64,000 bases of DNA from assembly GCA_014925825.1 (NCBI GenBank), contig JACGCK010000001.1, positions 1,488,001-1,552,000 on the forward strand, read 5' to 3'. Positions 11,616 to 21,196 of the stretch are shown here, piece after piece (position 1 is the first letter of the stretch; every line of letters begins with the position of its first letter). The stretch is from Pholiota molesta (taxonomy: Eukaryota > Basidiomycota > Agaricomycetes > Agaricales > Strophariaceae). The notes under the pieces were generated by a model. The model was not told the DNA's origin. It searched no databases and saw only the letters and a program-made list of their open reading frames with translations. A program made the translations under genes and the position numbers.

Positions 11616-13041
11616 TCACATAGTCTGAGGTGCCTCATCACCATCACCCTCCCCTTCATCCTCGTCGTCCTCGTCTTCGATGATGTCCTGACTGGTGGTC
11701 TTGGCCTTCTTTCTGGAAATGCCTGCATCAGATCTAACCTTCCGCTTCTTGCCCTGGACCTCTCCCGCTTTGAGCTTCGCTTGGTAAGTGACCTCGCGCT
11801 CCTTCTTCTCCGCCGGCGTTAACTTGACAAATTTACATGCACCCGATTTCAGCGCATCATATAGTTCGGTCAGGGGGGGATAGAAGTACTGAGCTCACTA
11901 GGGTTGACGAATTTGTCATATGTCCAACCCTCGAGCACCACACCATAGCGTAGCACAATGTCTTCTTCGTAGTGGCAATAATTCATAACTGCCTTCGCGT
12001 TGCCCGTAATTTCAACTAAGGATGAAGTCAGAGAGTCGTTCCAACATCAGATCATTTGAACACACCTAGTGATGTTGAGATCATGTACCGGATCTCCGAT
12101 TTCAAATAATCAGCCTTCTTCTTAGAGGTATTCAACATATCTATATGGCATCAGAATTATCAGATGGAACTAAAACAGAATCCGAACACTGAACACTCAC
12201 TAATGGGATCGCACCCAGCAATTGCAAACGCTTCGATCTTGGTCCCCACATCGTGGCTGTTCCACCGATTGGATACCGCAAGGCGCATGTAATTGGCCAG
12301 TGCCTCCGAGGTGAAGAACCACTGCGGCTTGATGTGGTAGGTGGCCGTGTTACGGACAAGGCAAAAGAATCCCTCCAGACCGACACGGACTTTCAGACCC
12401 TCAATCTATTGAACATGTATAAGAACAGTTAATGTGATAGTAGATAACCCACATACCAAGAGAATTATATTGCGCACAGTGTTCGCAAAGTCTTGAATAC
12501 GACCACGTGGAGAAGGGCGCACAACGCGCTTCGAAGTGTCGATGTTCTCTTTAAACTCCCGAACAACGTCTTCGCGTTCCTCTTGCGTAAGGGAATTATA
12601 CTCTTGCTGGTATGTGCGCTGAATGTCCATGAGTGATATCGTCTGTCCTTCTAAAAAGAAGTCAGGAGTATATTCAATAAAATGTCACAGAAAGATAGAT
12701 AACACACCTTCGCGCAATTCATTTGCCTTGAGGCTTATGAATGCGTTATGAGGATTGACTTTCTCGTGATGGTTAATCATGCGTGCTCCGCCATGAAAGA
12801 AGGCATCTAGGAAAAAGCGAGGTTTTTTGTTGAAGCGCTCAGCAAGTTGATTCGCCGTTTGCTGAGTAGCATCGAACCATTCCTGAATAGCCACATCGAT
12901 CTCAGCCTGATTTTGCGCACGGACAGCTGCATTTGCTTTCTGCTGCTCTGATGGGATTGGTGGTAACTTAGCGCCTGTATTTTTCGAGCGGATACGAGGA
13001 GCGCTAGCGGACTTGATTGTAGCAGTATAGAGGGAGGACAT
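11616..13041 (-). CDS. Transposon passenger protein A, HMG-box-like N-terminus
   Basis: The ATG at 13041 opens MSSLYTATIKSASAPRIRSK; the stop is at 11616. About seven exons can be joined. Recognisable stretches are ERFNKKPRFFLDAFFHGGA, KVNPHNAFISLKANELREG, QQEYNSLTQEEREDVVREF, RVVRPSPRGRIQDFANTVRN, VGLEGFFCLVRNTATYH, VGTKIEAFAIAGCDP, VEITGNAKAVMNYCHYEED and YDKFVNPSELSTSIPPL, then a basic KKRKVRSD patch and a Glu/Asp-rich tail. I recall this as a multi-copy family in agaricomycete genomes without assigned function. The region from NPHNAF to LTQEEREDVV has the spacing of an HMG box (inference). A nuclear, DNA-binding accessory factor is plausible given the basic patch and its place inside the TIRs. 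The frame appears intact. Confidence 0.7.
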
Positions 13042-13236
13042 GATGGCCACAAGTACATAAAAAAGACGGAGGTGTAGACGACAAATATATATACGGTATA
13101 GATACTACAGGCGACCCCGATGCTCTCCAAGAACTGTGTAGCATATGAAACTGAAAATGCGAATATTAGAATCAAAATGAAACACACATAGTTGAGAACA
13201 TACATATGAACGCTCCTCATTTTCCAATTCCATGAA

Positions 13237-14808
13237 CTAAGGTTCCTGATCAAGAAAAATGGCCTTAGCAATTTTATTTGTAAATTCGGGTGGAACCCCG
13301 ACACGTCTCAGTTCGCGATCGAGATTTTCGAGATGCGGATTGTAAAGCAGCATGGCGCGGATGCAGCCTTCCAACTCATCAAATCCAAGGAGCTCTAAAC
13401 AGAGCACGAGCATAGGCATCGGCTGAGGGGAAGGTGCACGATCAGCCTGTTCATGGTAGTTACGGTCGCGCGAACTTCCTTCCTGGAAAAGCGAGCCGCT
13501 TTGAGAAGCTGGAGGCAAGAAAGGGGTCAGATCGGGGCGAGCTGATGGTGTGCTATTCTGGCGGGGAGTAGACCTGCGGATAGTGACGTTGATTTGTTGA
13601 CGAGGCTGTGAGTGAAGAGGAGTCGATATTGGAGGCATGGATACGGAGGATGACTGAGCACGGGTGGGTGTGGGATGAGGAGTTATATTGGCTGTTCTGC
13701 TAGGTGTATGAGGGGAAAGAGGGAATGCGGTGGCGATTAGTTTAGCTCCAGACTCTAAGAAGCGGACACGACCCTCCAAATGATCGTTTTCTGCCTCAAG
13801 GAAGGCGATCCGGGCAGATAAGCGCTTCCTCTCCTCCTTGGAGAGGGCAAGTTTCTCATGTAAGTCAATCAGGCCGAGTTCTTCAGGCGTAAAATCACCC
13901 TCTTCAGTGGGGTAAACATCCGAGGCAGAGGACGTCTGTGAAGCCGGCAAAGGAGCAGAAGGGGCAGCAGGCAAAGGGGCAGGAGGGGCAGAAGGGACAG
14001 CTGGTGAGCGGTAATCAGGAGACTGGCCTGGATAGATATAACGCGATGTGTTCGGCTCAGGGAAAGGAAACATGGTAGTCGAAGGGAGGACCAAGTTGGG
14101 CTGTGGGATGGGCAGAGGCCGCTGCAAAAATGACCAGCCGAAGGTTTGATTGCCATGTCGTACCCAGTCCGCGACAGTAGGCACGCCTACTTTCTCAACG
14201 TAATCCTGGCAGATGTTTCGAAGCCACGGTTCGAGATTCGGGTTATTGGCGAGAAAAGCGGGTGGAAAGTAGACGTGATTCTTGATATACTGTGGTAGTG
14301 TTGGGGATCCAGGAATAACGGTACCCTTGCAGCGCATCAGTAGCGATGTTGAGCCTGTCATGCGATCGAGCGCCGTAAGCTTGTGAAGAAAAAAGATTAG
14401 GGAGACTACAATATAAAATAATGAGCGCTTGCTTACTAGGTCCCAAATCAAAACCTCCATATCGTCACCCAATGCCTTTCGCTCATCCCTGCCTTTCGCA
14501 CTGCCCTGCGTAGCGTTTTGGAGTTCCACAAACATGGGGTGGAAACTGTTCGGGTTGAGAAAGTGCTGTCCATCGGAGTGAGTTCCCGCTGCAAACCAGG
14601 CCAGATCTGCAGCTGCGAAGCGCGATTTGTTTGCGAGGAAGAAGAGAGGATGCTGAGGGAAGGCGCCTTGCCAACGACGAAGGTGATGCACGCCAACGGG
14701 GTTGAATTTTAACTTTGACCAGTGAATCAGAGGCCCGTTCCCAGATGTTGGGGCAGGGATGTCAATGCCAGCACCCCAAGGTGGGTTAGAAAGAGGAGGG
14801 CCTTGCAT
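13237..14808 (-). CDS. Transposon passenger protein B, Pro/Ser-rich with coiled coil
   Basis: The ATG at 14808 opens MQGPPLSNPPWGAG and the stop is at 13237. One 54-nt in-frame intron is likely (GTAAGC to CACAAG, near 14381-14434), between MEVLIWDL and LTALDRMTG. Parts in order: an N-terminal domain (IHWSKLKFNPVGVHHL, FFLANKSRFAAADLAWFAAG); a second conserved block (FPPAFLANNPNLEPWLRNIC, WVRHGNQTFGWSFLQRPLP); a Pro/Ala linker; a coiled coil (LHEKLALSKEERKRLSARIAFLEAENDHLEGRVRFLES); a Ser/Pro region; and a C-terminal block (LVLCLELLGFDELEGCIRAM). I do not recognise a function. Like protein A it seems to be an accessory protein of the element. The spacing of about 195 bp from gene A and the same strand fit a shared cassette. 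Confidence 0.65.
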   Translation of the reverse strand: MQGPPLSNPPWGAGIDIPAPTSGNGPLIHWSKLKFNPVGVHHLRRWQGAFPQHPLFFLANKSRFAAADLAWFAAGTHSDGQHFLNPNSFHPMFVELQNATQGSAKGRDERKALGDDMEVLIWDLVSKRSLFYIVVSLIFFLHKLTALDRMTGSTSLLMRCKGTVIPGSPTLPQYIKNHVYFPPAFLANNPNLEPWLRNICQDYVEKVGVPTVADWVRHGNQTFGWSFLQRPLPIPQPNLVLPSTTMFPFPEPNTSRYIYPGQSPDYRSPAVPSAPPAPLPAAPSAPLPASQTSSASDVYPTEEGDFTPEELGLIDLHEKLALSKEERKRLSARIAFLEAENDHLEGRVRFLESGAKLIATAFPLSPHTPSRTANITPHPTPTRAQSSSVSMPPISTPLHSQPRQQINVTIRRSTPRQNSTPSARPDLTPFLPPASQSGSLFQEGSSRDRNYHEQADRAPSPQPMPMLVLCLELLGFDELEGCIRAMLLYNPHLENLDRELRRVGVPPEFTNKIAKAIFLDQEP

Positions 14809-16109
14809 TCGGATGTGAGGGGAGAATGCGTCGCTGCATGGTGGTTTAAAAGAAGGTGCCTAAGCGAGCAGTGGGGTACTGACCATCTGATCCATCGATC
14901 TTGCACAAGATCGATCGCGATCCCCCGATCTGGCAGGTGTCCTCCTCACACCAAGTCTTTCTAACAGTTAAACAGAGGTGTAGAGGGCTTTCCAGAGGGT
15001 ACAAGGACCAGCAAACGTTGGTGAGGGTGTGTGACACATGTGCAAGGTAGACGCCATCCAAAATTGTCCCATTTTCACACAACATCGTGTCCCGATGCGG
15101 TAATTTTGAGTGTACAGAACAGCCTCCACTCAATAAATATCTTCCTAAGAGTCTTAATCAGAAATTATGGCAGAAACTAGTAGACAGATTAATACAACCA
15201 TGTATTATACACTTTTACAAGCCATTTTTGAAGCAGAATTACACAATTCATTGACATTTCAGATCAGCACATTCACACAAGTGCAAGTAACTTGTTCGCT
15301 TTCTAACTTGATGTATCTCTTGCTTCATACATACCTCTAGCACAATTAAAGCACTACATAAGTACTTAAGCCAGCAAAAAAAGATTGAGTGTGATCCAAC
15401 AAAAACCCAGCAAGATCTTGACTGTCTCGCCTACTAGAGCCATAAAACATATGATTGTCATGCGGAGGTCTTAGTTAGATCGTAAAAATCTTGATCATGC
15501 AGGATATATAGTCTTACGGTATGCGTATTCAATATTCAAAAAGAATTTTGGCAATAGGGCAAGTATTCGTTCTGAAAAGTCAAAAAAGTGAGGGAAGTCA
15601 TTCGTAGTTGTAGTATATAACTCTATGAAGCACTTGATGTTCGTCAAATCCATATCTCATCTTGTTCTTACTCAATCTCTATGAACTTTTTTGTATTGAA
15701 AGATATAGCTTATACCTACATATCTGCCGCTCAAAGTATACTTTTTTACTCGAAAATACATGTCAGTGGACTGATTTCGCTTTTTTGGGGTGACTGGTAA
15801 CATTTTGCCGTATTCCTGCTTGCTGATGGAGTTTATTCATGAAAAAAAGGCGTAGGCATGTTGAGTACATGTATATTATACTTTCATGGTGTAAATTGGC
15901 TCCCAAATGTTGTTCCGCCTTGCGAAATCCCAAAGACGCTATCAAACGAGGTGAGACGGATGTATTATTTCCACGGGCCGGGTCGCCGGTCAGCAACTTG
16001 GTACACTTGAACATCGTTTTTCAATCCCTCTGACGCTGCGATTCTCAATGTTCGGACGCTCTTGCATGAAAATCAAGCATATGAATGTTTAAAGCGATAG
16101 ATTAATCAT
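14809..16109. other. Non-coding gap inside the KDZ element
   Basis: About 1.3 kb between passenger gene B's start and the transposase stop. AT-rich, stops in all frames. It should hold the promoter of gene B and the 3' UTR of the transposase. No further gene recognised. Confidence 0.5.
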
Positions 16110-19100
16110 CTAAAATGAGGTGTTAAGGTTTTCTAGCAACTGAACTACAAGATCTGTATCTACAGCAGCTTCCTGAGAGACTTCTTCGTCGTTCCCCTCG
16201 AAATCAGCATCTACATCTGAAGATGGGACATGCGAAGGTGGTAAAGATGTAAGTAGTGAGACCCAATGTGGTGGGGGAATACTTCACGAAGAGATGGATC
16301 GCGACCAATACGTGATGCAATATCAAGTCTACCAGAAAACCCATGGAGTTGAGATGTCTTCACAAGCTTCGCAACGACGGTGGTATTGATACGGTCCTGG
16401 TATTTCCATTCTTCCGCGAGGCTATGCGCAAGAGAGGATTGGTGGTTTCGTGACATTGAATGGCCCGTAAGTAATCAATGTGAGTGTCGAACATAAAAGA
16501 GAGGAGGCGGGTGATCTCAACGTTCAAACGTAAGATTTCTTCCTTCGCGCGTTTGATACCAAAGTAGTGCCCATGGCTTCACGACGAGGAGGTTCGGTCC
16601 AGGGTAAAGAGCGAATGTCGGTGCGAGTGTCTCGGAGTAGATCGAAGTCTGCAAACAGTGGCAGCCTTCAATACCGTACTCCACGTCATAGGCTCGCGGG
16701 GAGGGATGAGTAGTGCTGCTGCTTCATTGTAGTGCTTCAATGCCGCATGAATTGCAGTTGCACGCGTGCGTAATGCCTTACTGATTTTCTCGCGTAGCTT
16801 GTACCCTGCACAATACATTTAGCAATAGTGAAAGAGTGACACCAATGTAACTTACCAACGCCATTCATACCCAATTTTGTGAGCTCGAACAACCGCTGCA
16901 CAACGAGGCGTTCTAAGTTATCGACGGCACGCCGATAGGATCGTTCGGCAAGCAACTTGCTGGTGCTGCGGTAGATTTCGGAGTCCTCTTTCCAGCGTTC
17001 TTCGATACCGTGTTCTTCCTCGAATCGACGCGTCTCTTCTTCTTTGAGCTGGTAATACGTGAAGGTGGTGCGGTATCGGGTCTTCACATTGATGATTTGT
17101 TTGCGAGTGAACCCGTTAACGATACCGGCATCGAGGTTTTGGAAAGCAACGTTGGCGGCGTCTGATTGGCGTCTAAAATATATGAGCCCAGAAGATGGAA
17201 TAATTGAATATACGTACTTAGCTGAAGTGAGCTTCGCCAGCACTTCCATATAGTCAACGGCTTGCTGAACTTCCTTCGGCTCAGTCTTGAGCGACTGAAG
17301 GTACTCTCGCTCGGCCTGCAGGTATTTCTCGTAGTCGGCATCTGTCGTGTTGAGCTGCCTCGCAAGTGCTGCAAGCTGATGGGAGTCCGAATGGATCTTA
17401 TCGAGTGCCTGGCGATAGTTTTCGAATATAAATTTACCTATTAAAACCGTGAACACGAGGTATATTTAAAGAATTGGGAGAGAACAACTTACCGGATGCA
17501 GCGTGCTTGTCCTGGTCATGAAAGCAAAGTGTTCATCAATATGCTGGGCCCGATGATAGGGTAGAGCAAGGCGCGTAACAGACGCCAGCTCGTTCGACTT
17601 TGCAAAAGTCCGCTCGCATTCTTCAAAGTCTTCTAGGCCGACGCCTTCCGTATACATGGGGTGCCAGTGGAGCTGACATCCTCGGTTATGTGCGTGGCCG
17701 TGGAATGATGGTACAACACCATGGAGACGGAATGCAGCCACCTTGGGCCCGAGAACACTGCGCGAAAGGGTTTTGATGAAGGCGCACATGATGTCGTAGC
17801 CCATGCATATGTCTGATCCATATTGCGCCAACAGGCGATCGATGATGGCAATAGGGTACTTCATGCTATTTGCGAGACTATCAGTAAGATTCAATAGACG
17901 AAATAAAACACTTACAGTTCACCGCTTCTAATCATATCGCACATTACGAGTACATGGCCATGTCGGCATACAGCCAAAATATTCCTGCAATAGCGAATAG
18001 GGCGAACATCTTTTGCGAGCTTCGGGCCCGGCAGCTCGCCAGCGTTCGACACATGCGTTTACACATTGCGCGAGCTCATCAATTTCAGTGACGTTGAGCC
18101 ACGCGACATCTTCAGTGTTGGTATCGGCATCGGGAAGTGTGCTGTCTTCTTCGAGATCGACACTCGAGGGATCGGGTTGGGGTGGAGCAGCGGAGGATGA
18201 GGGTGTAGAAGATGGTGATGCGGGTGGCTAAAAGAAGGGAGGACTGAGATTAGGAGGCCTGCGACGCGATGCCCGCAGTACTCACTTTTTTGTTGACTTC
18301 GTCCTTGAAGACATTTACGGCTTCCGGGGAGATCCATCGCGGCGACGAAGACATGCGGTCATCGTGCCTGACCGATCCCGATCGGTAAGTACTGTCCACG
18401 AGCTTGAGAGAGTTGTTGCCATCCATCGCGGCAAGGAAGCTGAATTTGAGGGGCGGTTCATCAACGGTCTTGTACATACAGGGTGCGCAGACATTTTGAG
18501 GCGCCCAGTCACTGTCTCGTCCCAATGCCTCGGCATGTCGTGCTTGAATATGACGCTGGAGTTCGAGATAACAGTCGTAGGCTGAGCTGATTTGATCCGC
18601 AAGGTAGGGTTGACGAGGTAGCTTGAGTTTCACATCAGAATTAATCAATACAATGTAAAAAGAGGACTTACTCGATGAATATGGCACAGGGCGCGACTTA
18701 GAGCATCTAGGCTCAGGCGCGGACAGACCCGGCGGAGTTGGCGGTAAATCTCTAGAAGTTCAATGGAGATAGCGAGAGAGGGCCGATCCGGCGATACGCC
18801 AAGGAAGCCATTCCGTACCAATGTCTCATTTACGAACATGACATCGGGGGCGTGCTGGAATTGGCGACAGCCTCGGTCTGATGCAGAAAATATGAGCTAG
18901 TTTCTACGGAGCGAATGTACCACTTACTTCCGAAATTGATCACCTCAATATCCCATGGTGCCTCAAATTGTAGTTGCTCGACCCCGTGTTCCTTCCATTC
19001 CAAGTATTTGATGGCAAGCTGTGGGATCTGGAGCTTCCATGCGTTCACGCGTCGCTGAACTCGATCCTTGCGTGTACGCGTGTCATATCGTTTACTGCAT

Positions 19101-19584
19101 GTGAGGTTAGGATGTGGCATCAGAAGGGAAGTGGCACGTACGAATGGCTCATTCCGTCCATGATATCTTGAAGAATAGCTTCGCCACCTGCATGGCTCTG
19201 CAGGAATCCTTCCTCTCCTGGGGGTAATGCCGTGAGGCCGAAAAACTCCTCATCTTCCCAGTGATCATCATCATCGTCGGCAGATGGTTCGACCGGACCA
19301 GCCATGTCGACATCCCCATCGGTGCCACCAGCATCTGAGGGGATGAGAAGGGCCTCCCGGGCAGCCCAGCTGAGGACTAGATAGTTAGAAGTTAATGAAA
19401 ATTCAGCAGATCTGCGGAGCGGAGAAGACCCACCACTGATCTCGTATGAATGCTTAACCCGTTCCTTTTCTATCTGTGCGAGTGTTCGATTGGCTGTCGT
19501 CGAGACCACTTTGCCTCTTCCTCCCCTGAGACGCGAGTTCCCATAATGAATCTTCACGCCCTTCGAGAGGCCTTGCTTCCCCAT
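16110..19584 (-). CDS. KDZ transposase (CxC1-like N-terminus)
   Basis: A multi-exon gene from the ATG at 19584 (MGKQGLSKGVKIHYGNSRLR) to the TAG at 16110. Family blocks in order: RYDTRTRKDRVQRRV; DVMFVNETLVRNGFLGVSP; IYRQLRRVCPRLSLDALS; NVCAPCMYKTVDEPPLKFSF; AAMDGNNSLKLVDSTYRSG; DDRMSSSPRWISPEAVNVF; MKYPIAIIDRLLAQYGSDI; HGHAHNRGCQLHWHPMYTEG; VGLEDFEECERTFAKSNEL; FIFENYRQALDKI; DNLERLVVQRLFELTKLGM; LREKISKALRTRATAIH; IGRDPSLRE; ending VVQLLENLNTSF. These match KDZ transposases, whose RNase H-fold core uses acidic residues such as those in MDGNN and EDFEECER. Three single-base losses (near 16280, 17519 and 17976-17979) break the frame, so as written it is non-functional; see the finding on homopolymer contractions for an alternative. 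Confidence 0.88.
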
Positions 19585-19849
19585 GGAAAGGGATGTCTCA
19601 CACGGCCGGATCGGGGACAAGGCAGGAGGAAGGTGGGCGCTACGAGGGCCGAAAAAGGCGGGTTAGCCTATCAAGACACGTGGTTCGGACATGCCCACAT
19701 ACCAGTCTAAAACGGCCGCTTCACTGCGAACCATGTGGAATGAGATAGGGCCGGGCAGTGCTGGAAATGGGGATCAGGAGACCATTACACGTGTTTCGAT
19801 GATGCGCGTACCTAACTCGGGAGTCGGATATTGCATCAAAGCCATATGG

Positions 19850-20847
19850 GGGAGCGATGTTCACATCAGGTGGAGCAGGGGGTGGGCGGGAGCAGACACT
19901 AGCGAGTTTCGGCGCATCAGCACATGCGCATGATTGATAAGATAGCAAAATTACCATATTCAGAAAGATGGTTCGAATAATGGCTGGCGGGGCAACGCAG
20001 GCGGCGGCGGCAGGAGCGACAGCGGCCAAAGGCCAGGCAGAGTGCGAGACAGGGGGCCGAAAGCACGATGGACGATTGTAGGTCAATGATAGGGATAAGT
20101 AACGTCCGCCAGCGGGTAGTGAATGGGGGAGAATGGCAGCGGTTTGATCTGTTGAAGGGCGTCGAGTGAATAGAGGTCATGAGCGGCTGGCTGGAGCAAA
20201 CAACGAGCAGACTTGGCCATGAGCTGGCAGCCAACTCTGGGTGCCGGTGGTAAGAGGTGGTTTGGAACGAGGTAGACGGGCGCCAGCACCGAGAGAGACT
20301 GTGTGAAGGGCGAGGAGGATGTCAATGGGAATGAGAGAGTGCGCCAGGCGTTGTGGGTGAAAGTTGTGTGGAAGACGGGCGGGAGGGCGCGCGGAGGGGG
20401 GATGGCAAGAGGGGATGGCGGGGCCGAGCGGGAGGACACTTGGGAATGGGCGGAGGGGAAGCAACTACCGTGCGCCAGGCATTGTGGGACGAAGGTTGTG
20501 GGGAGGGAGGGCGCGGGGTGGGCGGCGGCGGCGGCAGGGGAAGGCGGGGGACGACGGGGGGGACGGCGGCGGCGGCGGCGGGGCAGAGCGGGAGGACACA
20601 CGGGACGAGGCGGAACGGCAGCCGGCAGCAACTGTACAGTTGTCGGAAGGAGCCGAGAGCACGGGAATGACGGTGTGGACGGGGCCGCGGGAGAAGGTAG
20701 CCGGTGAGGGGGAAATTCGACAAAGGCCAACGGTATTGAGCCCAGTCTCCACGGGTAAGCAATATGAGGGAAAAGAACGCTTACGGACATGTTTGTAATG
20801 ATGCGATCATGTCCGCTTATATGCCGGATAGGGTGGGAACCTTAGGT
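19850..20847 (-). repeat. Right terminal inverted repeat of the KDZ element
   Basis: The inverted partner of 10100-10990. It ends CCTTAGGT at 20847 and is purine-rich on the + strand. It contains a GGC/GGCGGC-rich stretch (about 20518-20590) that is expanded relative to the left arm and accounts for part of the length difference. Open frames of 105-235 codons on both strands are compositional artefacts. The inner limit is approximate. Confidence 0.85.
20629..20642. repeat. Subterminal palindrome (right)
   Basis: The same perfect 14-bp dyad CAACTGTACAGTTG as at 10305-10318, at the mirrored position in the right arm. Confidence 0.65.
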
Positions 20848-20857
20848 GAAAGAAGTC
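20848..20857. repeat. Target-site duplication, right copy
   Basis: Exact copy of the 10-mer gaaagaagtc found at 10090-10099, directly abutting the CCTTAGGT terminus. Confidence 0.85.
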
Positions 20858-21196
20858 GCGATGAAGCTGGTGGTTAATTCTTATCATGGGACCGTGATCG
20901 AGTTCAAGTTTACGACGGAAGATATAGCGTGTGAATTTTGTAGCAAGTGTGTCGCACCCGTTTGGTCGCAGTTACCGGCTTGACTCTTCTCCTTCCCTTA
21001 AGGCGCCGCCAGTCGCAATATGATTATCATTCATCTGATTCTGCCCCGTGGCTCGAATTCTGACGATGTGATTCCCAATCATTTGCGACATGGGCTGGCA
21101 GTCTGTTGAGACCAGGCTCAATCAAAAGCATCCACGAGAACCGCATAGGAGATGATTTGATTCGATGCTTCCTTCTCTGCAGGCAGAATCGTTCGC
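20858..21196 (+). promoter_or_regulatory. Chitinase upstream region, one half of a split divergent promoter
   Basis: 339 bp between the right target-site duplication and the chitinase start. Removing the transposon would join it to 9849-10089, giving an ancestral divergent intergenic region of about 0.6 kb shared with glutaminase. I can name no specific transcription factor site. Confidence 0.5.

Larger units (their letters stand above)
10100..20847 (-). mobile_element. Complete KDZ-type DNA transposon (10,748 bp)
   Basis: The element is bounded by inverted copies starting ACCTAAGG (left, 10100) and ending CCTTAGGT (right, 20847), with exact 10-bp duplications outside. Similarity between the arms continues inward for roughly 0.9-1.0 kb. 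It encloses three minus-strand genes: a KDZ transposase (16110-19584), a Pro/Ser-rich coiled-coil protein (13237-14808) and a protein with an HMG-box-like N-terminus (11616-13041). KDZ elements are class II transposons described in basidiomycetes and other eukaryotes. Exact termini and duplication suggest relatively recent insertion, although the arms have diverged by scattered substitutions and indels and the transposase frame has three breaks. It was inserted between the divergent glutaminase and chitinase promoters. Confidence 0.88.
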
